This document shows positions 46,669-54,442 of a stretch of 64,000 bases of DNA, piece by piece. Origin of the DNA: Aspidapion aeneum (lineage: Eukaryota > Arthropoda > Insecta > Coleoptera > Brentidae). Numbering within the stretch: the first letter of the stretch is position 1; each line of letters starts with the position of its first letter. The notes beneath the pieces are model-generated. The model was given only the letters and a program-made list of their open reading frames with translations. It had not been told where the DNA came from and made no database searches. The stretch spans positions 28,681,351 to 28,745,350 of the forward strand of contig OY755047.1 in NCBI GenBank assembly GCA_963576565.1, read 5' to 3'. The position numbers and the translations under genes were made by a program.

Positions 46669-47367
46669 TTAAACGGATTTTTTTAGATGCAGTCTAATCG
46701 TGACCACTTCTCCACGAAAATTGATGGGTTTTCCATCTTGGTCAGTTATTTTAAGTAAAATATCATCAATATAATGAGTGCTGATTGGTAGATATATCAC
46801 ATTTGAGGGTCTTTCTATAATTTTATAACCTGGAGGAGAAGAGGGGTAAAACATGTGTAACATGTGCACTGCTTTTCCGTTATTATAAGAGTTTATAACC
46901 AAGTTGCACTCAACACATATAGCATTCACTTTTAATATATCAACCGGATTTTCAGATATATGTTTTTTATCGGCCTCTAGAGTTTTTCCTGCAAATCCTA
47001 GTAAACTTCCAATGGAATTTTCCTTTTCAAAATTAATCTTTTTATTGCATATAACCTCACACTGTAAGGTATTATGGTTAGCTGTTATACTTATTTCAAA
47101 TTGTTCCTCCTTTAAAGTTTGCTTTGAGTATTTATTTAGGAAATCGTTCAAGTCCTTAATTTCGTATGACCCCTCAGGTATTTTTATAATTTTATCATCA
47201 TTAAAACAAAATAAATTATTTGAACTATCCACATTCGGTATTGAGTTGTAACTTTCGAAATTAATGAGCCCCAAATCATATTGCTCAAGCTCGTTTAGCA
47301 CTATAGGTGGATAGATGTTTGCTGAAAGGAGTGATGATTTTCCGGATAAGGTAAAGGTGTAGGACAT
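46669..47367 (-). CDS. Minor capsid protein, penton-like single jelly-roll
   Basis: 232 residues from the ATG at 47367 (GTAAACATGTCC), preferred over an ATG 39 bases upstream with poor context. It has a beta-rich N-terminal FTLSGKSSLLSANIYPPI. The middle holds EGSYEIKDLNDFLN and the conserved-looking SIGSLLGF. A strong C-terminal block, GEVVTIRLHLKK, is typical of Polinton and adintovirus penton proteins. It would form the vertices of the capsid. The neighbours are the protease upstream and the capsid downstream. Confidence 0.85.
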   Translation of the reverse strand: MSYTFTLSGKSSLLSANIYPPIVLNELEQYDLGLINFESYNSIPNVDSSNNLFCFNDDKIIKIPEGSYEIKDLNDFLNKYSKQTLKEEQFEISITANHNTLQCEVICNKKINFEKENSIGSLLGFAGKTLEADKKHISENPVDILKVNAICVECNLVINSYNNGKAVHMLHMFYPSSPPGYKIIERPSNVIYLPISTHYIDDILLKITDQDGKPINFRGEVVTIRLHLKKSV

Positions 47368-47428
47368 GTTTACTATATAGCGGTTCACTGATAAATGAAA
47401 AACCATATAGTTTAGTAGACGTTTTTTA

Positions 47429-47845
47429 TTAACCCTTAAAGTAATACAAAAAACTTAAACACAAGTGTCCACAATTTACAGAATCATAAGTCTGGTAGGG
47501 GTTATAATTATACAGTACTTTTGAGTCACCATTAGAACTAAAGTATCTTACAGATTCTATAGGAGGTCGTAAATTACCAAAACTATCAAAATAGTGTACA
47601 TTATTTTTAATTTTCTTATAACAAGTCCAATGACTTCCTGATCCTCTGCTACTATCTAAATTAATTATCCCCGACTCAAATTTATGTATCTTTGAGGGTA
47701 GTTCATCTCTCATAAACACACCTCTAAAATGTTTAATTTTTAACAGCTTTGTATACTTTTTCAGGTCAATATTTGTAAGAGCTCGCTGTGGTAGTGAAAT
47801 CGGTAAAGTTTTCTTGAAAAACTTTAGGTTTTTGTTTTTTGACAT
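47429..47845 (-). CDS. Adenain-like cysteine protease
   Basis: 138 residues. The triad and oxyanion residues of adenovirus-type maturation proteases are visible: His72 in GSGSHWTCY, Asp87 in YFDSFG, Gln118, and Cys125 in NCGHLCLSFL. It is shorter than adenovirus protease, as is usual in Polintons. It is expected to cleave capsid or core precursors during maturation. Its start overlaps the end of the core-like gene by 22 bases in another frame. Confidence 0.93.
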   Translation of the reverse strand: MSKNKNLKFFKKTLPISLPQRALTNIDLKKYTKLLKIKHFRGVFMRDELPSKIHKFESGIINLDSSRGSGSHWTCYKKIKNNVHYFDSFGNLRPPIESVRYFSSNGDSKVLYNYNPYQTYDSVNCGHLCLSFLYYFKG

Positions 47846-48324
47846 CCACCTTTGTGTAAAAAAAGACCCATTCCTAGTTTATATGGTTTGAGAAATAATC
47901 CTTTACCCATAGCAATGGACTCCATACTTTGGTTATGTCGTTGAGCCTCTTGCAATTGTTGATTTGCAGATTTAGCAGCATTAATGGCTTTCACTATTCC
48001 CGCTGTGCCACTCCCTAAAGCACCAAGGGCAGAGAGGGTCGCCATGATTGGTATTAGAGGCAAAAAACCACCCTTTTTTGGTAGTTTTATTATTCGTGCA
48101 GGTCGTACTTTTCCTTTGTTTTTTTCTGCTGTCTTGAGAGCAACTTTGACTGCAGTTTCAATGTCTTGTGGTTTTCGTTGTTTTAATCTATCTTTTATCT
48201 TTTTTGTTGCTTGACTGAAACTCAATGTTTTGATTTTTTTCTTTACAATTCGTGCCCTCTTTCTTTTAAAAGTTGATGTTTTTCTACTTTTTATGGGTTT
48301 TCTTGATTTTCTCGTTTTACTCAT
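47824..48324 (-). CDS. Basic core-like virion protein
   Basis: 166 residues. The first 50 are very rich in Lys/Arg (TRKSRKPIKSRK, KRKRARIVKKKIK). Then comes a KKGGFLPLIPI hydrophobic segment with an Ala/Gly-rich SALGALGSG part (about 85-110), a short helix rich in Ala and Gln, and GKGLFLKPYKLGMGLFL. Basic tail plus hydrophobic GGFLPLIP recalls adenovirus protein X/mu and similar Polinton proteins. It could condense DNA or act on membranes. The protease gene overlaps its 3' end, so the protein is a likely substrate. Confidence 0.75.
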   Translation of the reverse strand: MSKTRKSRKPIKSRKTSTFKRKRARIVKKKIKTLSFSQATKKIKDRLKQRKPQDIETAVKVALKTAEKNKGKVRPARIIKLPKKGGFLPLIPIMATLSALGALGSGTAGIVKAINAAKSANQQLQEAQRHNQSMESIAMGKGLFLKPYKLGMGLFLHKGGCQKTKT

Positions 48325-48405
48325 TTTTTAAGAATGATGTTACTACCTTGAAAGTTTACACAAGAATGAAAGCAACTGATATGTGTGTTTGAAGGTGTTT
48401 AAGAT

Positions 48406-49287
48406 TTATATAACTTTTGGTTTTTTAATGTTGCTATGCATATTTTCATTTTCTTCACCATCAATGCTTAGTCTCCGCTTTAGTGACTTCTGCTCCAATG
48501 GTCCTTCACTCAAAACAGCAGCTGTGTCGGTTTTTGGTAATTTAAAGGGAACATCAACCGAATCGCTTAACTTTCTCTTTCGTTTGACTTTTAAAAATTT
48601 TGGTAATTTAAAAGGAATATCCACCGAGTCGCTTAACTTTCTCTTTCTTTTGACTCTTAACAATATTGGTTCTTTATGTAAAGGGGGTGAATTAGTTTCC
48701 ATAGCTTCTGTTTCAGGTTCATCTTTTTTTACTTTTTTTAACCGTGGTTTTCTTGGTTTAGATGATGATGATTTTCTCGTTGTTTGTGATGGATTTTTAA
48801 TTTGACCCTCTAGAGTTTCAAGAGAGCCTAAATAATTTTTTGTCATCTTTATCCCACGTTGAATCATATTTAGGCACTGACGCACTGCCTTTAAACGTGG
48901 CACTTGATCAGTTTTTGATACATTATTTACCATACCCATCCCTAGTTTTAGCTTGGTACCCATAGCAGCAGCCACACCAGAAGCAGCCAGTTTTTCATAC
49001 AAGCCTGAATCCGTTGCTCGCATCCGTTCTAAAGCTTTTCTCATTAAAACTTTATCTGCCTCATGACGGTCGGTCAACTCCATATTAGTTGAATAGGAAA
49101 TGTCATGATCTTTGCATGCTCTATCAAGCTGGTTAATACCTTTATCCCCTCTAGCTAAACGTTTCTCTAGCTTGGTCCCAGGTCCACAATAAGAAAACCC
49201 TGGGATATGCATTTCGAAGGGCAGATTATTTATAGCACTGTTTAACAACCCTTGCCCTTTAACGTTTGAACTAACATAGTACTTCAT
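48406..49287 (-). CDS. PLA2-domain virion protein
   Basis: 293 residues. The N-terminal 110 residues form a phospholipase A2-like domain of the parvovirus VP1 type. It has the calcium loop YCGPG (33-37) and the active site KDHDISY (His61-Asp62, Tyr65), so both catalytic residues are present. In viruses this domain breaches endosomal membranes. The C-terminal half is basic. It contains two near-identical 22-residue units, VKRKRKLSDSVD then PFKLPK (about residues 212-255), which look like nuclear localisation signals. A minus-strand TATAAAAAA box (about 49330-49340) lies in the 97-bp divergent gap shared with the ATPase gene. Confidence 0.9.
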   Translation of the reverse strand: MKYYVSSNVKGQGLLNSAINNLPFEMHIPGFSYCGPGTKLEKRLARGDKGINQLDRACKDHDISYSTNMELTDRHEADKVLMRKALERMRATDSGLYEKLAASGVAAAMGTKLKLGMGMVNNVSKTDQVPRLKAVRQCLNMIQRGIKMTKNYLGSLETLEGQIKNPSQTTRKSSSSKPRKPRLKKVKKDEPETEAMETNSPPLHKEPILLRVKRKRKLSDSVDIPFKLPKFLKVKRKRKLSDSVDVPFKLPKTDTAAVLSEGPLEQKSLKRRLSIDGEENENMHSNIKKPKVI

Positions 49288-49329
49288 AGCGTTTCACTTA
49301 AGACTAAATAAAAACCAGGGTCTTTACTT

Positions 49330-49340
49330 TTTTTATACAT
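49330..49340 (-). promoter_or_regulatory. TATA box for PLA2 gene
   Basis: TATAAAAAA read on the minus strand, about 45-50 bases before the PLA2 ATG. It sits in the short divergent region that also serves the ATPase gene at 49385. Confidence 0.55.
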
Positions 49341-49384
49341 TACCAGTTCAACAGTGTTAAGTTGACATAATATTTCTATAGAAA

Positions 49385-50068
49385 ATGAAAAAGATTGTTA
49401 AACAAAAAGTGCGTTTAGAAGTTAAAAACCATGATATTAATGCAAGTACTACATCAAGACATGGTTTCCTGTTTCCATCATCTATTAGATGTCTTATCGT
49501 GGGCCCATCAAACTGTGGAAAAACCAACCTTATATTGAGCCTTTTGGAACATTCAAACGGTTTAAAGTTTAAAAATGTGTATGTGTATTCAAAAAGTCTA
49601 TACCAGCCAAAGTATTTATATTTAGAGAATCTATTAAAACCCATTAAAGAAATAGGGTACTATGCTTACAACAGTGGCGAAAATATAATTCCTCCATCAG
49701 AAGCAAATCCGTTTTCCATTTTCATATTTGATGACGTAGCCTGCGATAAACAAGATGTGATGCGTGACTACTTTAGTATGGGTCGACATAATAATATTGA
49801 CAGTTTTTATCTCTCTCAAACATATGCAAAAATACCTAAACATTTAATAAGAGACAATGCCAACGTTTTAATTTTATTCAAACAAGATTTACTAAATGTA
49901 AAACATATATACACCAACCATATTGGCACTGATATGACATTTGATGAATTTCAAAAGATGTGTGCATTTTGCTGGAAAAAACCGTATGATTTTTTGACAA
50001 TTTTTAAAGATTGTGATATTGATAAGGGAAGATATAGGTATCGTTTTGATAACTTTATATATCTTTAG
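49385..50068 (+). CDS. FtsK/A32-like DNA packaging ATPase
   Basis: 227 residues. Walker A is GPSNCGKTN (40-48), Walker B is FSIFIFDDVA (Asp116/Asp117), and the later SQTYAKIPKHLIRDNAN (Gln145, Arg156) carries the sensor and arginine-finger-like part. This is the A32/adintovirus-type packaging motor that pumps element DNA into the capsid. It heads the rightward block with DUF8207 and integrase, 60 bases apart. Confidence 0.93.
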   Translation: MKKIVKQKVRLEVKNHDINASTTSRHGFLFPSSIRCLIVGPSNCGKTNLILSLLEHSNGLKFKNVYVYSKSLYQPKYLYLENLLKPIKEIGYYAYNSGENIIPPSEANPFSIFIFDDVACDKQDVMRDYFSMGRHNNIDSFYLSQTYAKIPKHLIRDNANVLILFKQDLLNVKHIYTNHIGTDMTFDEFQKMCAFCWKKPYDFLTIFKDCDIDKGRYRYRFDNFIYL

Positions 50069-50128
50069 ATTCAAATACTGCTTAGTGTTAATAGTTTTAA
50101 CACACTTGTAGAGATAACATAGATAAAA

Positions 50129-51346
50129 ATGTCAGAAGAAAACATAAAAATTGTTAGTGGTGAAAAGAACTTAAAGAAACAATTAATTTCTAAAAGAAAA
50201 ATAATACGTGAGAAATTAAATTTGTTAAAACAGGGTCAGATTTCACAGGCTAACCTATTTCAACCCATTACAAAACACTTGGAAAATATTGAATCTAGTT
50301 TAACCGATAAAAAGCCTCCGAAACTGGTCAATATACCTTCATTATCACCCACTCCTCAAAAAATCAAGCAAGAAAACGAAAAACAACAACAAGAAAAACA
50401 GGAAGAACTTGAAGATCTGCAAACTTCATCGCTTTTTCATAAGAATTTTGATAATAACAGTGCAGAAGAAGATGAAAAACATATGCATGAACCAAGTGTT
50501 TACATGCAAGACTTATTCCAGTCAACTCCTCGAAACCCAAATCCTACAACACCGACAACCGAGAAGAGAGCTAAACGAAAATTAAATTTTTCTTTAAGTG
50601 CTAAAAAACTAAATAAGCCCACCACAAGTGGTTACTTTTTGAGAAAAGCAGTATTAAAAGATGCAGCAGAGAACTTTACACAGAATGAGGCCAAAAAGCA
50701 AGAAGAGTTTGAAAACGGACGACTTAGAGACTTGATGAATAAATCTGAGAATGACTACTACAGTCAGTTTCATCCTTCACTTGCAAGCTATATTAAAGAA
50801 TTTTTAGATGATCCATCCACCGTGCCTTCTGACCCACAAAATTATTTTTCCAAGTTTCGTGTAAGGCGAGATGATATTGACAATTTTTATATTGGTGATT
50901 CGAAAATTGATTTTGATGGAGCTGATTTAATTATAAAAGGTAAACGCTATAAAGGTACACACGGTTTGTACAAATTACTCTTTCGAAAAAATATGCCTAC
51001 AAAGTATACCCAAGATGATGCAGACGCTTTTAGAGACATCATTGAACACACCTATGCAAACAGAAAACATCATAAGGCCTCTGGAGATGTGATCACTGAT
51101 AGCTACTCAACCAAATTTAAGAAACTGTTTAGTGACATATATAAAGGTGGAAATCTAGAGGAGGAGATGGAGTACTCCGATAGTCCTATAGAGTACGTGT
51201 ACTGGGATAATCCCAATGAACTTGTAGAACGGTTACGTTTATTATTAGCATCTCAGACAGCTGGCAACACAGGTCACACAAACGAAATCTATGCTATAGT
51301 TGAGGAGCTTCAAGAAGCTAATATTATTGAGAAGAGAGATGGTTAA
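50129..51346 (+). CDS. DUF8207-like Polinton protein
   Basis: 405 residues. The N-terminal half is charged and Gln/Glu-rich (coiled coil likely at about 75-110) with a TPTTEKRAKRKLNF basic patch. The C-terminal 200 residues hold the conserved-looking YVYWDNPNELVERLRLLLAS, then AGNTGHTNEIYAIVEELQEA. I associate this pattern with the DUF8207 family of insect Polinton proteins, whose role is not known. The stop lies inside ATGGTTAA, where the integrase ATG begins, so the two frames overlap by 8 bases. Confidence 0.8.
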   Translation: MSEENIKIVSGEKNLKKQLISKRKIIREKLNLLKQGQISQANLFQPITKHLENIESSLTDKKPPKLVNIPSLSPTPQKIKQENEKQQQEKQEELEDLQTSSLFHKNFDNNSAEEDEKHMHEPSVYMQDLFQSTPRNPNPTTPTTEKRAKRKLNFSLSAKKLNKPTTSGYFLRKAVLKDAAENFTQNEAKKQEEFENGRLRDLMNKSENDYYSQFHPSLASYIKEFLDDPSTVPSDPQNYFSKFRVRRDDIDNFYIGDSKIDFDGADLIIKGKRYKGTHGLYKLLFRKNMPTKYTQDDADAFRDIIEHTYANRKHHKASGDVITDSYSTKFKKLFSDIYKGGNLEEEMEYSDSPIEYVYWDNPNELVERLRLLLASQTAGNTGHTNEIYAIVEELQEANIIEKRDG

Positions 51347-52274
51347 TAATTTTATTACAGATGTTAAACGAGAAGTAGTTAGTGAAATACACAAACCGGC
51401 TAGAATTAATTTTTTAAGGCGCAGAGTGATTGTGAAATCACTAAATGATCTATTTCAAGCAGATCTTGTGGAGATGATACCGTACGCAAACGAAAACAAA
51501 GGTTTTAAATACATTTTAGTGGTTATTAACTGTTTCTCGAAATATGTTTGGGCCTATCCATTAAAAACAAAAACTGGAGAAGAAGTGTCGAAAGCTATAG
51601 AAAAAGTGTTTAAGGAACAGGTGCCACTTCATCTTCAAACCGATCATGGGAAAGAGTTTTACAATTCGACTATGACAAAACTGTTGAAAAGATACAATGT
51701 CAAACACTATAGTTCATTTAGTGAAAAAAAGGCTCAAATTGTTGAGAGGGTAAACCGTACCCTTAAAAACCTAATGTGGAAGGAATTTAACTATCAAGGA
51801 TCTTACAAATGGTATGATATACTTCCGAAAATTGTTCGAATTTATAACAATCGGAAACATCGAACTATAGGGATGAAACCCTCAGAGGTGCGAAAAAGAC
51901 ATGAAAAACTACTGCTCAAAACGGTTTATAACCATATAAAGATGACATTTAAACCAAAATACAAGGTTGGTGACCATGTTCGCATTTCAAAACTACGAGG
52001 TGTGTTTGATAAGAAATACATGCCAAATTGGTCTACTGAAATTTTTACTGTTAAGAAAATTCAGCTCACCAACCCAGTAACATACCTATTGGAGGATGCT
52101 AGTAAAAATGAAATTAAGGGAGGATTCTATGAACTTCAGCTGCAAAAAGTAAAATATTCTGATATATATTTAGTAGAAAAAGTTTTGAAACGTGCCAAAA
52201 ATAAGGTGTTTGTAAAGTGGTTAGGATTTGATAATAAACATAATAGCTGGATAGATAAAAGTAATGTTGCTTAG
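51339..52274 (+). CDS. rve integrase with C-terminal chromodomain
   Basis: 311 residues from the ATG at 51339. The catalytic triad is Asp42 (FQADLVEM), Asp102 (LQTDHGKEF) and Glu136 (AQIVERVNRTLK). The C-terminal region has an SH3-like KYKVGDHVRISK and a chromodomain (YLVEKVLKRA, VKWLGFDNKHNSWI). No N-terminal HHCC zinc module is visible, as in many insect Polinton integrases. The enzyme joins the terminal repeats to the target and makes the 6-bp duplication. An AATAAA follows at 52282. Confidence 0.95.
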   Translation: MVNNFITDVKREVVSEIHKPARINFLRRRVIVKSLNDLFQADLVEMIPYANENKGFKYILVVINCFSKYVWAYPLKTKTGEEVSKAIEKVFKEQVPLHLQTDHGKEFYNSTMTKLLKRYNVKHYSSFSEKKAQIVERVNRTLKNLMWKEFNYQGSYKWYDILPKIVRIYNNRKHRTIGMKPSEVRKRHEKLLLKTVYNHIKMTFKPKYKVGDHVRISKLRGVFDKKYMPNWSTEIFTVKKIQLTNPVTYLLEDASKNEIKGGFYELQLQKVKYSDIYLVEKVLKRAKNKVFVKWLGFDNKHNSWIDKSNVA

Positions 52275-52404
52275 TACTAAATAAAGAAAAACATATAAAA
52301 CTTATTGGTGTATTTTATTTACTAATTTTCTTAAAATATAATTACATTTAGAATAAATATTTAATGGGAACAACCATCCTCTAATTATAGCAGTTACTAA
52401 ATAA

Positions 52405-52929
52405 CTAAAATGAGCCACCCATTGATGATATTCTAAAATTTGATGGGTTGTTATACAGCTTTGAAGTACCATTTAACTGTTTCTTCCCATTTCGAATATT
52501 AGTTGACTCTTCCATTTGCTCCTCTTCATAAATTCTCCCCTCTTCGGGTTTAATATGTTTTTGACGCATCTCTTCAAAAAACTCTGGAGAGAGATGTGTT
52601 TGATACTTTAATAAGTATTCCCAGTCGATGCGCCATTCATTTTCTCTTATAAAATTTTCAGACATCCGTTGATAACGACAAAGAAAAGGCCAATAGAGTT
52701 CGCTTTTAAACATATGCATAAAAGCTTCGCTTAAATTTTGATATCTAGACACATTGGGCCAATGCATCTTATTAATATAGGTCGCCATAAACATATCAGA
52801 TAATCTTTGTTTGCGACAAATTACTTCCCAGTTCACATGGTCACAAAACCATCCAATAAAGTCCTCTGTAATAACTGGTGACGCAGAGATCTCATCCCAC
52901 ACTTTATTAATACTATTATTTTCAACCAT
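52405..52929 (-). CDS. Repeat protein with 23-residue period
   Basis: 174 residues from the ATG at 52929 (AAAGATGGTT); the open frame extends 12 codons upstream without an ATG. Trp11, Trp34, Trp57, Trp80 and Trp103 are exactly 23 residues apart. So are Gln41, 64, 87 and 110 and Phe24, 47, 70, 93 and 116. The unit is roughly W-x6-Q-x-[LMH]-S-x2-F. This is a small alpha-solenoid-like array of the type seen in large DNA viruses. A TATAAATA motif lies about 50-60 bases upstream on the minus strand. The tail is acidic, then Asn/Gly-rich. Function unknown; a protein-binding scaffold is plausible. Confidence 0.8.
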   Translation of the reverse strand: MVENNSINKVWDEISASPVITEDFIGWFCDHVNWEVICRKQRLSDMFMATYINKMHWPNVSRYQNLSEAFMHMFKSELYWPFLCRYQRMSENFIRENEWRIDWEYLLKYQTHLSPEFFEEMRQKHIKPEEGRIYEEEQMEESTNIRNGKKQLNGTSKLYNNPSNFRISSMGGSF

Positions 52930-53027
52930 CTTTAAAAGCGTTCTTTCTGAAAGTAAGAGTTTCAACTTATAAATCCCCCTATTTATAGGTTGAAGTAAAA
53001 GTAACCTTTGACCTTTGATACTTCTTT

Positions 53028-53201
53028 TTAACCACGATAGCCTTGTTGAATATATTTCTTAACTTCTTCGTTTTTCTTCTGTTCACAAGAACTGTGTTTT
53101 GTTACAATCCAATCAGCAGGTCGATGTGGATTTCCTTTGGTACAATAGATGCAACGGGGTTTTTTTATTCTTGGTTTAATCCACTCATAGGTTGGTAACA
53201 T
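53028..53201 (-). CDS. Small zinc-finger-like protein (57 aa)
   Basis: A short open frame, MLPTYEWIKPRIKKPRC onward, with Cys pairs CIYC and a later HSSC. It ends in a charged helix (EQKKNEEVKKYIQQG). Basic and Cys/His-rich, it may bind one zinc. It lies between the repeat protein and the divergent zinc-ribbon gene at 53389, all closely packed, which supports a real gene. Family not recognised. Confidence 0.55.
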   Translation of the reverse strand: MLPTYEWIKPRIKKPRCIYCTKGNPHRPADWIVTKHSSCEQKKNEEVKKYIQQGYRG

Positions 53202-53261
53202 TGTATTTGGTTGACTTCAAAAAACACCAAGTTTTGCTGATCTACACTGTTCAACGGTTGA

Positions 53262-53290
53262 CTATAAAATAACCAACGCAGTAAGTTCAA
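53262..53290 (+). promoter_or_regulatory. TATA box and possible initiator for 53389 gene
   Basis: TATAAAATAA from 53263 and a GCAGTAAG initiator-like motif about 25 bases later. The arrangement suits an arthropod RNA polymerase II core promoter. The transcript would carry the 53389 frame and possibly the 53600 frame. Confidence 0.5.
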
Positions 53291-53388
53291 TCGTTTTAGC
53301 ATAGATGAAATAATCCTTTATCTACATCTACAGTTTTAGATAAATCAGTTTTTCTGTGTCTGTCGTAGCGATAGGTTGTGCGTGTGAA

Positions 53389-53598
53389 ATGAGAAAATGT
53401 TCTCAACCACCATCAATTTATCATAATTTTCGCTGTGATAAATGTGGAAGAGTAGACATAGTTAAAATAAGCACAGGCAACAAAATTTCTTCATATTTGT
53501 GTGATATTTGTAGAAATACAAGTCCAGGAAAAAACCAAGGAAATATTTTCCGAAATACAACAACGAGACGTGGTAAATTAAAATTTAGAACACAGTAA
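53389..53598 (+). CDS. Small zinc-ribbon protein (69 aa)
   Basis: Start at ATG 53389 (GAAATGAGA). Two Cys pairs (CDKCGRV and CDICRN) 26 residues apart form a likely zinc ribbon. They are followed by a basic tail (TTRRGKLKFR). The next frame starts one base after its stop. It may bind nucleic acid. Family not recognised. Confidence 0.6.
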   Translation: MRKCSQPPSIYHNFRCDKCGRVDIVKISTGNKISSYLCDICRNTSPGKNQGNIFRNTTTRRGKLKFRTQ

Positions 53599-53599
53599 G

Positions 53600-53920
53600 A
53601 TGGACTTTCAATATAATTATTGGTCAACTAAAATTGACTTTGAACTAGAAGAACTTTTAGAAGAGAAAAGTTATGAAAATTTTTATAAATGGTTAGCAGA
53701 ATGGATATATTTTGGGTTTGAGTCGTGCAGATACATCATTGAGGAAAAACTACCAACATTATACCCATTATTACCTACAATATGGAAACGTAAATTAACA
53801 GAGGCAGCGCTGGAATATACGAAAATTTATCCAAACTATAACGCGAAAAAACATCTTCAATCAATTATTTTTAAATTTGATGGTCGAGATGAGTGTGGTT
53901 TATATGATATATATGAATAA
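53600..53920 (+). CDS. Small Polinton protein (106 aa), unknown role
   Basis: ATG at 53600 right after the stop of the zinc-ribbon gene. It is rich in aromatic and acidic residues (FELEELLEEKSYENFYKWL, YDIYE at the end) and probably helical. No known motif. AATAAA overlaps its stop at 53917-53922. It is the last gene before the right terminal repeat. Confidence 0.6.
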   Translation: MDFQYNYWSTKIDFELEELLEEKSYENFYKWLAEWIYFGFESCRYIIEEKLPTLYPLLPTIWKRKLTEAALEYTKIYPNYNAKKHLQSIIFKFDGRDECGLYDIYE

Positions 53921-54084
53921 AAATATATAATTAAAACATACTTTGAGTTTTTTATTTTAGCATTATTTACTTTGAGACATCCTGTACAGCATAAGTAACC
54001 AGCTGTATTAGATAAAACAGGAACGTGTGTGGGTCATAAGGTTATACTATAACTGCATAAACAATGATAAGAGATACACAGACA

Positions 54085-54436
54085 ATCCCGATTAATTTTA
54101 ACAAATATTTTTAGAAATTATTTTTTTTTTTTAACCAACAATTACCTAAGGCCTTTTTCACATTAAGACTTACCTAGACCAGGCTAACCTAGTGAAGCTC
54201 AAACTAAAAAAACACACCATTTTACCTACTCGCGCATTGGCACCTAACTCATTGACCAATAGGGCCTTTCAACAGCCTCTGGTTGTTACGTCATTGCTCA
54301 CAACTTCTTACACACTTCTTTTAGTCCCAAGGTCATACCAAGTTCACTTCTTCAGCAACAGACAGACAGACATACAGACAGACAGAACTGGATGGCATGT
54401 TACCAATATATATAGAACCTCCACTACTACACTACT
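54085..54436 (-). repeat. Polinton terminal inverted repeat, right
   Basis: 352 bp. Read on the minus strand it starts AGTAGTGTAGTAGTGG and ends ATTAATCGGGAT, like the left copy. Differences are few: GCGAGTAGG for GCGACTAGG, a four- to five-base change in CTAGGTTAGCCTGG, and a longer A run. Open frames of about 80 codons in both repeats read out into the flanks and are by-products of the repeat. Confidence 0.95.
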
Positions 54437-54442
54437 ATTATT
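54437..54442. repeat. Polinton target site duplication, right
   Basis: ATTATT, identical to 37215-37220. Confidence 0.95.

Larger units (their letters stand above)
37221..54436. mobile_element. Polinton (Maverick), complete, 17.2 kb
   Basis: A 17,216-bp element with about 350-bp inverted termini beginning AGTAGTGTAG, flanked by ATTATT. It carries the full Polinton core set: protein-primed family B polymerase, rve integrase, FtsK/A32-type ATPase, adenain-like protease, double-jelly-roll major capsid and penton-like minor capsid. It also has core-like, PLA2-like and DUF8207-like genes and several small unknown genes. I saw no stop or frameshift in these frames. A 183-bp MITE sits in an intergenic gap and breaks no gene. 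Gene content matches Polinton-like viruses (adintovirus type), so the copy may be recent. Confidence 0.97.
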
